From NCBI RefSeq assembly GCF_009720835.1, contig NZ_WNKZ01000039.1:1-53756 (forward strand): DNA of 53,756 nucleotides. The letters are read 5' to 3'. Under the pieces are notes generated by a model, which worked only from the letters and a program-made list of their open reading frames with translations, did not search any database and was not told where the DNA came from. This DNA is from Pseudoduganella buxea (GTDB taxonomy: Bacteria > Pseudomonadota > Gammaproteobacteria > Burkholderiales > Burkholderiaceae_D). Shown here piece after piece: positions 16,086 to 24,878 of this stretch; within the stretch, counting starts at the first letter, position 1, and each line of letters opens with the position of its first letter. Made by a program: the position numbers and the translations under genes.

Positions 16086-18815
16086 ATGAAATTTTTCGCG
16101 CCTGAGCGCAGCACGCGCACTGCCATGCAACTGAGCCCGGTAGCCGCCGGTTGCGCGCTGTTTGTCACTGCGCTGGCCAACCCGGCCTACGCCCAGCAAG
16201 CATCCACCACGTCGGCTACGGAAGCGCCGATGACCAGCGTGACCGTGACCGGCATCCGCCGCGGCATCGAGGACGCCATCTCCGTGAAGAAGGATGCGAC
16301 GTCGATCGTCGAAGCCATCTCCGCCGAAGACATCGGCAAGCTGCCCGATGCCTCCATCGCCGAATCCATCGCGCGCCTGCCGGGCCTGGCCGCACAACGC
16401 GTGGCCGGCCGTGCCCAGGCCATCTCCGTGCGCGGCCTGTCGCCGGACTTCGCCACCACCTTGCTGAACGGCCGCGAACAGGTATCGACGGGCGACAACC
16501 GCGGCGTCGAATTCGACCAGTATCCTTCCGAGCTGCTGTCGGGCGTGACCATCTACAAGACGCCCGATGCGTCCCTGGTGGGCCAGGGCCTGTCCGGCAC
16601 GCTGGACATGCAGACCGTGCGTCCGCTGAACTTCGCCAAGCGTACCGTGTCGATGAACCTGCGCGGCGAGAAGAACTCGCTGGGCAGCCTGGCCAGCACG
16701 GACGGCAAGGGCGACCGCTTCTCGGTCAGCTACATCGACCAGTTCCTGAACCGCACCCTGGGCGTGGCGATCGGCTTCGCCCATATGGATTCGCCTGTCG
16801 TGGCCTATGAAACGGGCATCTACGAGCCATGGAAAAAGGCCGCGGGCGGCAACGGCATCGCCGCCGGCACCACGCTGACGGAAGGCATCAAGGCCCTTGG
16901 CCGCAGCGGCTACAACCGCCGCGACGGCTTGATGGGTGTGATCCAGTACCGTCCGAACAAGCAGTGGACCAGCATGCTGGATGTGTACGCGTCGCGCACC
17001 AAGCACGAGGACACGGCCAACCAGTTCGAAGTGAGCCTGACCGGCAACGGCGGCAGCGCGCCGATGTTCGCCACCAACGTCACGACCGACAACGGCGCCC
17101 TGGCCAGCGGCACCATCAACAACGCCTACCCGCTGGTACGCGGCATGTACACCAAGCGCCAGGACGATATCCGCGCGCTGGGCTGGAACAATGAACTGCG
17201 CATGGACGGCTGGAGCCTGGTGGCCGACGTCAGCTGGTCCAAGGCCAAGCGCGACGAGACCCAGCTGGAAAGCAATACGCAGCTGGGCATTGCCAACGTG
17301 GCCGGCAACCTGGACTCGGTCAACCTGGACTTCAACAGCGGCGACTTCTCGCGCCTGGCCCCTGGCAAGAGCTATGCCGATCCGTCGCAGCTGTACGTGC
17401 GCGGCACCATCTACGGCTCCGGCTACGGCAAGACCCCTTACGTCGTCGATGAACTGAAGAGCGCCAAGCTGGTTGCCAACATCAACGCCACCGGCGCGCT
17501 GGAAAACTGGTTCTCCGGCTTCGACGTCGGCGTCAACCACTCGGACCGTTCGAAGAACAAGGCCCAGCCGGAAGGCGCGATCAACCTGATCAGCGGTCCG
17601 TTCACGGTCGACCCGTCGCTGCAGTATGCACCGGTGGGCCTGGGCTTCGCCGGCGTCGGCAACATCCCGGCGTGGAATGTACCTGGTGTCGTGTCGAAGT
17701 ACATGTCGTTCGCGCCTTCCGCCACCCTGAGCTACCTGACGTCGAAGAACTGGGAAGTGAACGAAAAGGTCACCACCGGCTTCGCCAAGGCCAATATCGA
17801 CCACGACTTCGGCGCCGTCACGATGCGCGGTAACGTCGGCGTGCAAGTCCAGCACACCAAGCAGTCGTCCGACTCGAAGTACTGGGACAACACGGCACCG
17901 GAAGGCCAGCAGGTCAAGCCGGTCCACGACGGCAAGTCCTACAACGACTGGCTGCCAAGCCTGAACCTGGCATTCGGCCTGGACAACGAGCAGACCATCC
18001 GCGTCGCCATGGCCAAGCAGATCGCCCGTCCGCGCGTGGACCAGCTGCGCTCCGCACTGGACTTCGGCGTCAGCGACAACACGCTGAAGCCGGGCGCCAG
18101 CGGCGGCAACGCCCAGCTGGACCCATGGCGCGCCAAGGCATTCGACCTGTCGTACGAGAAGTACTTCGGCAAGAAGGCCTACCTGGCCGCGGCGTTCTTC
18201 TACAAGAAGCTCGATACCTACATCTTCACGCAAACGCAGGTGTACGACTTCTCGAACTACATCCCGGGCACGAAGGCCAATACGCCGTTCGGTGACTACA
18301 AGGCGCCATACAACGGCAACGGCGGCAGCATGAAGGGCGTCGAGCTGTCGGGCTCCCTGCCGCTGAACATGCTGACCCCCGTGCTGGACGGCTTCGGCGT
18401 CATCGCCAGCGCCACCTACACGGACAGCGCGATCACGATCGAAGATCCGGACGGCAGCATCGGCACCAACATCCCGCTGCCGGGCCTGTCGAAGCGCACG
18501 ACGAACGTGACGGTGTACTACGAAAAGGGCGGCTTCGAGACGCGCCTGTCGCAGCGCAAGCGCTCCGACTTCGTGGGTGAGATCGGCAACTTCGCCGCCG
18601 AACGTTCGCTGCGCTACGTCGTGGGCGAAAGCATCCTGGACCTGCAGGTGGGCTACACCTTCCAGGACGGTCCGATGAAGAACCTGGGCTTCGTGGTACA
18701 GGCCAACAACCTGCGCAACGCCGCCTACGAGACCTACAACGGCTCGCGCAACCAGCAGCTGGAATACCAGAAGTACGGCCGTACCGTGCTGGTGGGCGTC
18801 AACTACAAGTTCTAA
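16086..18815 (+). CDS. TonB-dependent outer-membrane receptor, probable maltodextrin transporter
   Basis: 909-aa receptor with a GAGGGGA ribosome site and a signal peptide cleaved near AYAQQ (residues 34-38). A TonB-box-like TSVTVTG follows, then the plug domain (about 60-190) with LPDASIAESIARLPG and GVTIYKTPDASLVGQGLSG. The beta-barrel extends to the C-terminal Phe of VGVNYKF. The plug type and length fit the proteobacterial carbohydrate TonB receptors related to Caulobacter MalA. Its divergent position to the neopullulanase and the shared operators support maltodextrin as substrate (inference). A strong terminator follows, so it is probably transcribed alone. Confidence 0.88.
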   Translation: MKFFAPERSTRTAMQLSPVAAGCALFVTALANPAYAQQASTTSATEAPMTSVTVTGIRRGIEDAISVKKDATSIVEAISAEDIGKLPDASIAESIARLPGLAAQRVAGRAQAISVRGLSPDFATTLLNGREQVSTGDNRGVEFDQYPSELLSGVTIYKTPDASLVGQGLSGTLDMQTVRPLNFAKRTVSMNLRGEKNSLGSLASTDGKGDRFSVSYIDQFLNRTLGVAIGFAHMDSPVVAYETGIYEPWKKAAGGNGIAAGTTLTEGIKALGRSGYNRRDGLMGVIQYRPNKQWTSMLDVYASRTKHEDTANQFEVSLTGNGGSAPMFATNVTTDNGALASGTINNAYPLVRGMYTKRQDDIRALGWNNELRMDGWSLVADVSWSKAKRDETQLESNTQLGIANVAGNLDSVNLDFNSGDFSRLAPGKSYADPSQLYVRGTIYGSGYGKTPYVVDELKSAKLVANINATGALENWFSGFDVGVNHSDRSKNKAQPEGAINLISGPFTVDPSLQYAPVGLGFAGVGNIPAWNVPGVVSKYMSFAPSATLSYLTSKNWEVNEKVTTGFAKANIDHDFGAVTMRGNVGVQVQHTKQSSDSKYWDNTAPEGQQVKPVHDGKSYNDWLPSLNLAFGLDNEQTIRVAMAKQIARPRVDQLRSALDFGVSDNTLKPGASGGNAQLDPWRAKAFDLSYEKYFGKKAYLAAAFFYKKLDTYIFTQTQVYDFSNYIPGTKANTPFGDYKAPYNGNGGSMKGVELSGSLPLNMLTPVLDGFGVIASATYTDSAITIEDPDGSIGTNIPLPGLSKRTTNVTVYYEKGGFETRLSQRKRSDFVGEIGNFAAERSLRYVVGESILDLQVGYTFQDGPMKNLGFVVQANNLRNAAYETYNGSRNQQLEYQKYGRTVLVGVNYKF

Positions 18816-18836
18816 GCTTCCTGCTCCGGCAGAGCG

Positions 18837-18870
18837 AAAGCCCCGTCCGCGCAAGCGGCGGGGCTTTTTT
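18837..18870 (+). terminator. Rho-independent terminator after TonB receptor gene
   Basis: AAGCCCCGTCCGC and GCGGCGGGGCTT form a long G/C stem with a GCAA loop, followed by TTTTTT. Confidence 0.85.
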
Positions 18871-18911
18871 CATGGTGCGTCGCCAGGCATGGCGGGCAGG
18901 GCGCGCATGCT

Positions 18912-19125
18912 TCAGTGGCGCTCGGTCAGCACCGTCAGTGCGCTCCGGTAGCGGCCAGCGTCGCCTGCGTCGCCAGCAAGGTCGTGCCGGACGCCAGGAT
19001 GGGCAGTACCTTCGCATACATGTCCGGCGCGATCCGGACCAGGTTGCGGGTGGCCTCGTCCAGCTCCCGCCCGGCCTCGCCGGCATGGCCCGACACGCCC
19101 GCGTAGGTCCACCGTGGCGTGCCGC
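18912..19125 (-). pseudogene. Possible decayed C-terminal gene fragment
   Basis: In the 481 bases between the TonB receptor and the next gene, the minus strand keeps protein-like sequence. It reads ELDEATRNLVRIAPDMYAKV and then LPILASGTTLLATQATL, ending at a stop at 18935. An adjacent frame continues plausibly with GRYRSALTVLTERH to a stop at 18912. The layout recalls the tail of an L,D-transpeptidase-like protein after a frameshift, but I cannot confirm a family. No start codon with a ribosome site is visible. The remaining bases up to 19280 hold nothing I recognise. Confidence 0.3.
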
Positions 19126-19296
19126 TCGCGGCGGCACGTCCCGATTCTGCCGAAGACGGTCGCACCCCGCGAGGCGCATCCGGCAGAGGCGGGACAAATG
19201 CGCTGACCCGGTATCGTCCGGCAACGGCGCGCGTGCGCCCCACGCGACGGTGTACATTGCCTCCTTCGGCGTCAATGCCAGGCAAAAGGAGATCCC

Positions 19297-19680
19297 ATGT
19301 TCAGTCTCGACGACTTCGCCAAGCTGCAGTTCCTGCAAGGCCGCTGGAAAGGCATCGCTGCGGACGGCAAGGAGTTCTTTGAAGAGTACCAGCAGCCGGA
19401 ACCCGGCGTGCTGCAGTCGCACCGCTACCCCGATGCCACGTTCGGCCAGCATTCCGACGGCGCCACGATCCGCTTCAAGGATGGCGACGTGGTGTCGGAA
19501 TGGGGCGAGTCCTCGTGGCGTGCTGCCGAGATCCATGCCGACGGCGCCACCTTCACGCCCATCAACGCGCCCGGCACCTTCATCTGGCGCAAGGTCGACG
19601 ATTCGACCCTGGAAGCGATCCAGCGCTGGAACGCCGACGGGCGCGAGCAGGAGCACACAACCCGGCTGACCCGCGTCTAG
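19297..19680 (+). CDS. DUF6265-like small hypothetical protein
   Basis: 127-aa cytoplasmic protein with AAAAGGAGA 5 bases before the ATG. It opens LQFLQGRWKGIAADGKEFFE. The Gly-Arg-Trp motif near the N-terminus followed by alternating beta strands is typical of the small beta-barrel, lipocalin-like proteins annotated as DUF6265. No function can be assigned. It is convergent with the frameshifted gene downstream, 15 bases away. Confidence 0.7.
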   Translation: MFSLDDFAKLQFLQGRWKGIAADGKEFFEEYQQPEPGVLQSHRYPDATFGQHSDGATIRFKDGDVVSEWGESSWRAAEIHADGATFTPINAPGTFIWRKVDDSTLEAIQRWNADGREQEHTTRLTRV

Positions 19681-19695
19681 AACCATGCCCCGGCG

Positions 19696-20405
19696 TCACG
19701 GTGCGTTGGCGGCGGCATGTGGAAAGGCCGCCCTGACGCGGGCAAAGATGTCCTCGTCGTAGCGCTCGACCGGCAGGAACGGCGACGCAGCGCGCCGGAT
19801 CGTCTGCGGGTGCCGGGCGCGAAAGCACAGCGTGCCGTCCACGCGGAACTGCCACCAGGCGCCCTTGACGATGACGACGCTGTCGTGCCGGTCGGGGAAG
19901 GTGGACTTGATGACGCTGTCGTAGCTGGAACCGCAGGCGAAGATGATGACGTCGGGCGTCAGCAGCGCGACTCATGGCACAGCATCGCCGCCGACAGGTC
20001 GGCCAGGGCGGCGGAAGAGCCCTTCGCGTTGCGTGAAAAGCCCTTGCCCTGTTCCCAGTCCGTGCGCAGCAGGTTGGTCCACGCCACCGCTTCAGGCGGC
20101 CCGTTCGCCAGCTCCCTGGCGGTGCGCGCCAGCATGGGGAGGAAACGGCCACCCCACCGGGGCTTGCGCATCTGGTCCCCGTAACGCCGCAGCAGTGCCT
20201 CCAGCGCGCCGTCGGTGGCGTAATAGCGTTGCAGCTTGCCCCACCAGCCATTGGTCTCCTTGCCGACGAACATGACGCGCAGCGGCGCGTGCAGATAGCC
20301 GTCCGACACCGCTATCAGCAGCGGTGCGGACAGCCTGGCCAGGTGGGCGTCGCCCAGCCGTGGCCGGACCTCTGCCAGCGCATCCACTAAAAGGCGTTCA
20401 GGCAT
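19696..20405 (-). pseudogene. Frameshifted hypothetical gene (uracil-DNA-glycosylase-like fold suspected)
   Basis: The ATG frame from 20405 runs to a TGA at 19959, giving 148 aa with LRVMFVGKETNGWWGKLQ and a final AAMLCHESRC. The next frame continues directly with LLTPDVIIFACGSSYDSVIK and then GAWWQFRVDGTLCFRARHP, to TGA at 19696-19698. Inserting one base near 19969-19972 would join them into a single protein of about 236 aa (CHE-VALLTPDVIIFACG). So it is either a one-base deletion pseudogene or a sequencing error. The VGKETNGWWG and FACG elements recall uracil-DNA-glycosylase-like hypothetical proteins; that family call is tentative. It lies 118 bases after the siderophore receptor on the same strand. 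Confidence 0.65.
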
Positions 20406-20523
20406 GCCTGCACTGCTTCCCGGTTGCTGCCCGTCATTGCGGTGTCCTCGCGCTGCGTCTCGCTGCGCGCAGCTTGCCGGGGAGCCGGCCGCGCCGCCAC
20501 CCGGGCGGCCCGGCGCGAGGGGC

Positions 20524-22719
20524 TTACCAGAGATAGCGCGCCGTCACGGTGGCCGTGCGCCGCTGGCCGTAGAAGCAGTCGCCCCGGGCCAGGCAGGTGG
20601 TGACCTGCACCTTGTCGGCCAGGTTCACGACGTTGAGCGCCAGGCGCCAGTCGCCCCTGGTGTACGACAGCATGGCATCAAGCAGGGTTTCGGACGGCGT
20701 CTGCAGCGAATCGGTACCGTCCCAGGACGTGCCCAGGTAGCGCAGGCCGGCACCGGCCGTGAAGCCTTCGATGCCGGCGATGGCGAAGTCGCGCGCCAGC
20801 CAGGCCGACGCATTGTGCTTCGGCACGCCGGAGATGCGCTTGCCCAGGTCGGCGCCATTGCTGCGCGAGACGCGGGCATCCGTGAAGGTGTAGGCCGCCG
20901 TCCAGCTCCACCCGCGCGGCAGCATGCCCGTGCTTTCCAGCTCCACGCCCCGCACCGTCATTTCACCCATCTGCAGGCTGTTCAGGGGATTGGCCGGGTC
21001 GGTGGTCTTGCGGTTCGTGTCGCGCAGCTCGTACAGGGCCAGGGCCGACGTGACGCGCCCACCAGGCGGCTGCCATTTCACGCCCGCTTCCCACTGCTTG
21101 CCCCGTTGCGGGCGGTACGCTTCGCCGTGCACGTCGACGCCGCCCAGCGGCAGGAACGATTCGGCGTAGCTGACATATGGCGCCCAGCCGCCGTCGGCCA
21201 GGTAGACCAGGCCGGCGCGGCGGGTGTTGGCCCGGTCGTCCGTGCGCGCGGCCGGGCGGCCTTCGATATCGTTCTCGGCACGGTCGTGGCGCCAGCCCAG
21301 CACGCCTACCCACCGCTCGTCGAACCTGGCCTGCTCCTGCAGGTAGAAGCCCTTCTGGTGCAGCAGCGTCGTGGGCGAGTGGGCCAGCGACGTGGGCACC
21401 GTGTAGTTACCGTAGACGGGCGCGTACAGGTCCAGCGGCGCGGCCACGCCCCGGCCCGTGGCCTGGCGGATTTCCGCGCGCTGCACGTCGACGCCGGCCA
21501 GCAAGGTGTGCTGCCAGCGGCCGTGGCCGAACTTCGCTTCCAGCCGCGTATCGACGAGCAGGGTATCGAGCTCGTTGGCCTGCTGGATCAGGTCGCGGTT
21601 GACGGTGCGGTTGTCCGCATTGAACACGGGCCGGCCCGGGCGACCCGTGGCCGGCACCGCCGTGAAGCTGGTGTAGGCGCTGCGATAGTCCACCTTGCCC
21701 TTGGCCTTGCGCGCGTTCTGGCGCAGCTCCAGCAGGTCGTTGAAACGGTGGCGGAACTGGTAGGTGAACGCCGTCTGGTCGGTGTCGTAGGCATCCCAGC
21801 CCGGCTCGCCCGTGAAGGTGGACGTGGCGATCCGGCCGTGCTGCGACGGCAGCAGGGTGCCCTGCCACGGGAAGAAGCCGATCAGCGAACCGCTTTCGTC
21901 ATGCTGGCGCAGCGCCAGCACGGTCAGTTCCGTGTCCGCGCCTGGTGCCCACGTCACCGAGGGCATCAACACCAGGCGGTCGTCCGGCACGTGATCCACC
22001 TGGGAGCCGCTGTCGCGGCCGATGGCGACGACGCGGGCGCGCCAGTGGCCTGCATCGTCCAGCACTTCGTTCAGGTCGACGCCGACCTGCTTGCGCTGGT
22101 GGCTGCCCACTTGCACCTGCACCTCGCGGCGCTGCCGGGCCAGCGGCTTTTTCGTGACGTAGTTGACCACGCCGCCCACGCTGCCCTGGCCGTACAGGAC
22201 CGACGACGGCCCCCGCAGTACCTCGACGCGTTCGAGCATGAACGGGTCGGCGCGCGTCGTGTTGTAGCTGCCGAAGTTGTTCTGCAGGCCGTCGATCAGG
22301 TAGGAGGGCGTGCCGCCCCGCGAGCTGACGCTGTCGCCGCGGCTGTCGAACGACACCGAGACCAGGCCGGCCGTGTAGTTCAGGGTCTGGCGCAGGGTCT
22401 GCGCGCCCTGTTCCAGGAAGCGCTCGTTGCTGACGATGGAAATCGACTGCGGCGTCTCGATCAGCGGCGTGTCGGTCTTGGTGGCCGTGCTGCCCCGTTT
22501 CGCCACGGCGCCATCGTCGGCCCGCTGGCCCTCGACCTTGACGACGGCGACGGGCGCCGGCTCAGGCGCGGGCGCTTCGTCCGGCGTGGCACCGGCGGCG
22601 CCCTGGGCGCACAGCAGCGCGGCCAGCGCCAGTTGGGAAAGCAGCAGCGATGTGCGGGACGCGCCGGATGCGCGAACGGGGGAGATGCCGGCCATTGCCG
22701 GGGTGGAGAACTGCGCCAT
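20524..22719 (-). CDS. TonB-dependent siderophore receptor
   Basis: 731-aa outer-membrane receptor for an iron chelate. The N-terminal signal region extends to about residue 43 (LLCAQGAAGA), and the mature protein has a Pro-rich linker. The plug domain has TKTDTPLIETPQSISIVSNE and LERVEVLRGPSSVLYGQGSVGGVV split over about residues 80-180, the hallmarks of siderophore receptors of the FhuA/FoxA group. The barrel ends in an aromatic residue (ATVTARYLW). A perfect 7-1-7 Fur box sits 49 bases upstream. It is not part of the starch operon. The siderophore is not predictable; no biosynthesis genes are nearby. Confidence 0.9.
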   Translation of the reverse strand: MAQFSTPAMAGISPVRASGASRTSLLLSQLALAALLCAQGAAGATPDEAPAPEPAPVAVVKVEGQRADDGAVAKRGSTATKTDTPLIETPQSISIVSNERFLEQGAQTLRQTLNYTAGLVSVSFDSRGDSVSSRGGTPSYLIDGLQNNFGSYNTTRADPFMLERVEVLRGPSSVLYGQGSVGGVVNYVTKKPLARQRREVQVQVGSHQRKQVGVDLNEVLDDAGHWRARVVAIGRDSGSQVDHVPDDRLVLMPSVTWAPGADTELTVLALRQHDESGSLIGFFPWQGTLLPSQHGRIATSTFTGEPGWDAYDTDQTAFTYQFRHRFNDLLELRQNARKAKGKVDYRSAYTSFTAVPATGRPGRPVFNADNRTVNRDLIQQANELDTLLVDTRLEAKFGHGRWQHTLLAGVDVQRAEIRQATGRGVAAPLDLYAPVYGNYTVPTSLAHSPTTLLHQKGFYLQEQARFDERWVGVLGWRHDRAENDIEGRPAARTDDRANTRRAGLVYLADGGWAPYVSYAESFLPLGGVDVHGEAYRPQRGKQWEAGVKWQPPGGRVTSALALYELRDTNRKTTDPANPLNSLQMGEMTVRGVELESTGMLPRGWSWTAAYTFTDARVSRSNGADLGKRISGVPKHNASAWLARDFAIAGIEGFTAGAGLRYLGTSWDGTDSLQTPSETLLDAMLSYTRGDWRLALNVVNLADKVQVTTCLARGDCFYGQRRTATVTARYLW

Positions 22720-22767
22720 GAACCCTTCCTGTGATGAGACGGGCTGGCGGCGGCTGGCTGGTCTAAA

Positions 22768-22782
22768 TGAGAATAATTCTCA
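22768..22782 (-). promoter_or_regulatory. Fur box upstream of siderophore receptor
   Basis: TGAGAAT-A-ATTCTCA is a perfect 7-1-7 inverted repeat as bound by Fur. On the minus strand it follows a possible promoter TTGTTT-N17-TATAGT, so iron-loaded Fur would cover the transcription start. Confidence 0.75.
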
Positions 22783-22802
22783 ACTATAGACCTTGGTGGT
22801 GG

Positions 22803-22831
22803 AAAAAACAAGGGCCGCGATGTCGCGGCCC
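22803..22831 (-). terminator. Terminator after M2 peptidase gene
   Basis: On the minus strand GGGCCGCG-ACAT-CGCGGCCC is followed by TTGTTTTTT. Confidence 0.75.
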
Positions 22832-22852
22832 CCGTCGCTCATGCAGGCCCGA

Positions 22853-24697
<1,845 letters not shown>

Positions 24698-24820
24698 TTT
24701 CTGTCTTCCTTGTTGTGGTTGATGGCCTCGTGGACCAAGCCGCAAGCTTAGCGACGTGGGGTAGGGGCCGTCAACGCGGTTTTGACGGTGGGCGACATGC
24801 AAATTCGTCCACGAAGCCAC

Positions 24821-24826
24821 TATATT
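24821..24826 (+). promoter_or_regulatory. Possible -10 element for the GH31 gene
   Basis: TATATT with a poor -35 (TGCAAA, 17 bases upstream). It would start transcription near 24833, so the operator at 24857 would lie in the early transcribed region. Confidence 0.35.
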
Positions 24827-24856
24827 CCCGCGCCGCTTTCTGTCATGCTGTAGTCC

Positions 24857-24871
24857 TGTACTTAAACTACA
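24857..24871. promoter_or_regulatory. Starch-regulon operator, 14/15 match (GH31 gene)
   Basis: TGTACT-TAA-ACTACA ends only 7 bases before the ATG and occupies the place where a ribosome site would be expected. Confidence 0.65.
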
Positions 24872-24878
24872 CGCCGCC

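Noticed and set aside
15831..18854. 1007-residue open frame on the minus strand
   Set aside because: Mirror frame of the TonB receptor; high GC keeps antisense frames open. No recognisable domains, and the receptor has signal peptide, plug and barrel in the other direction.
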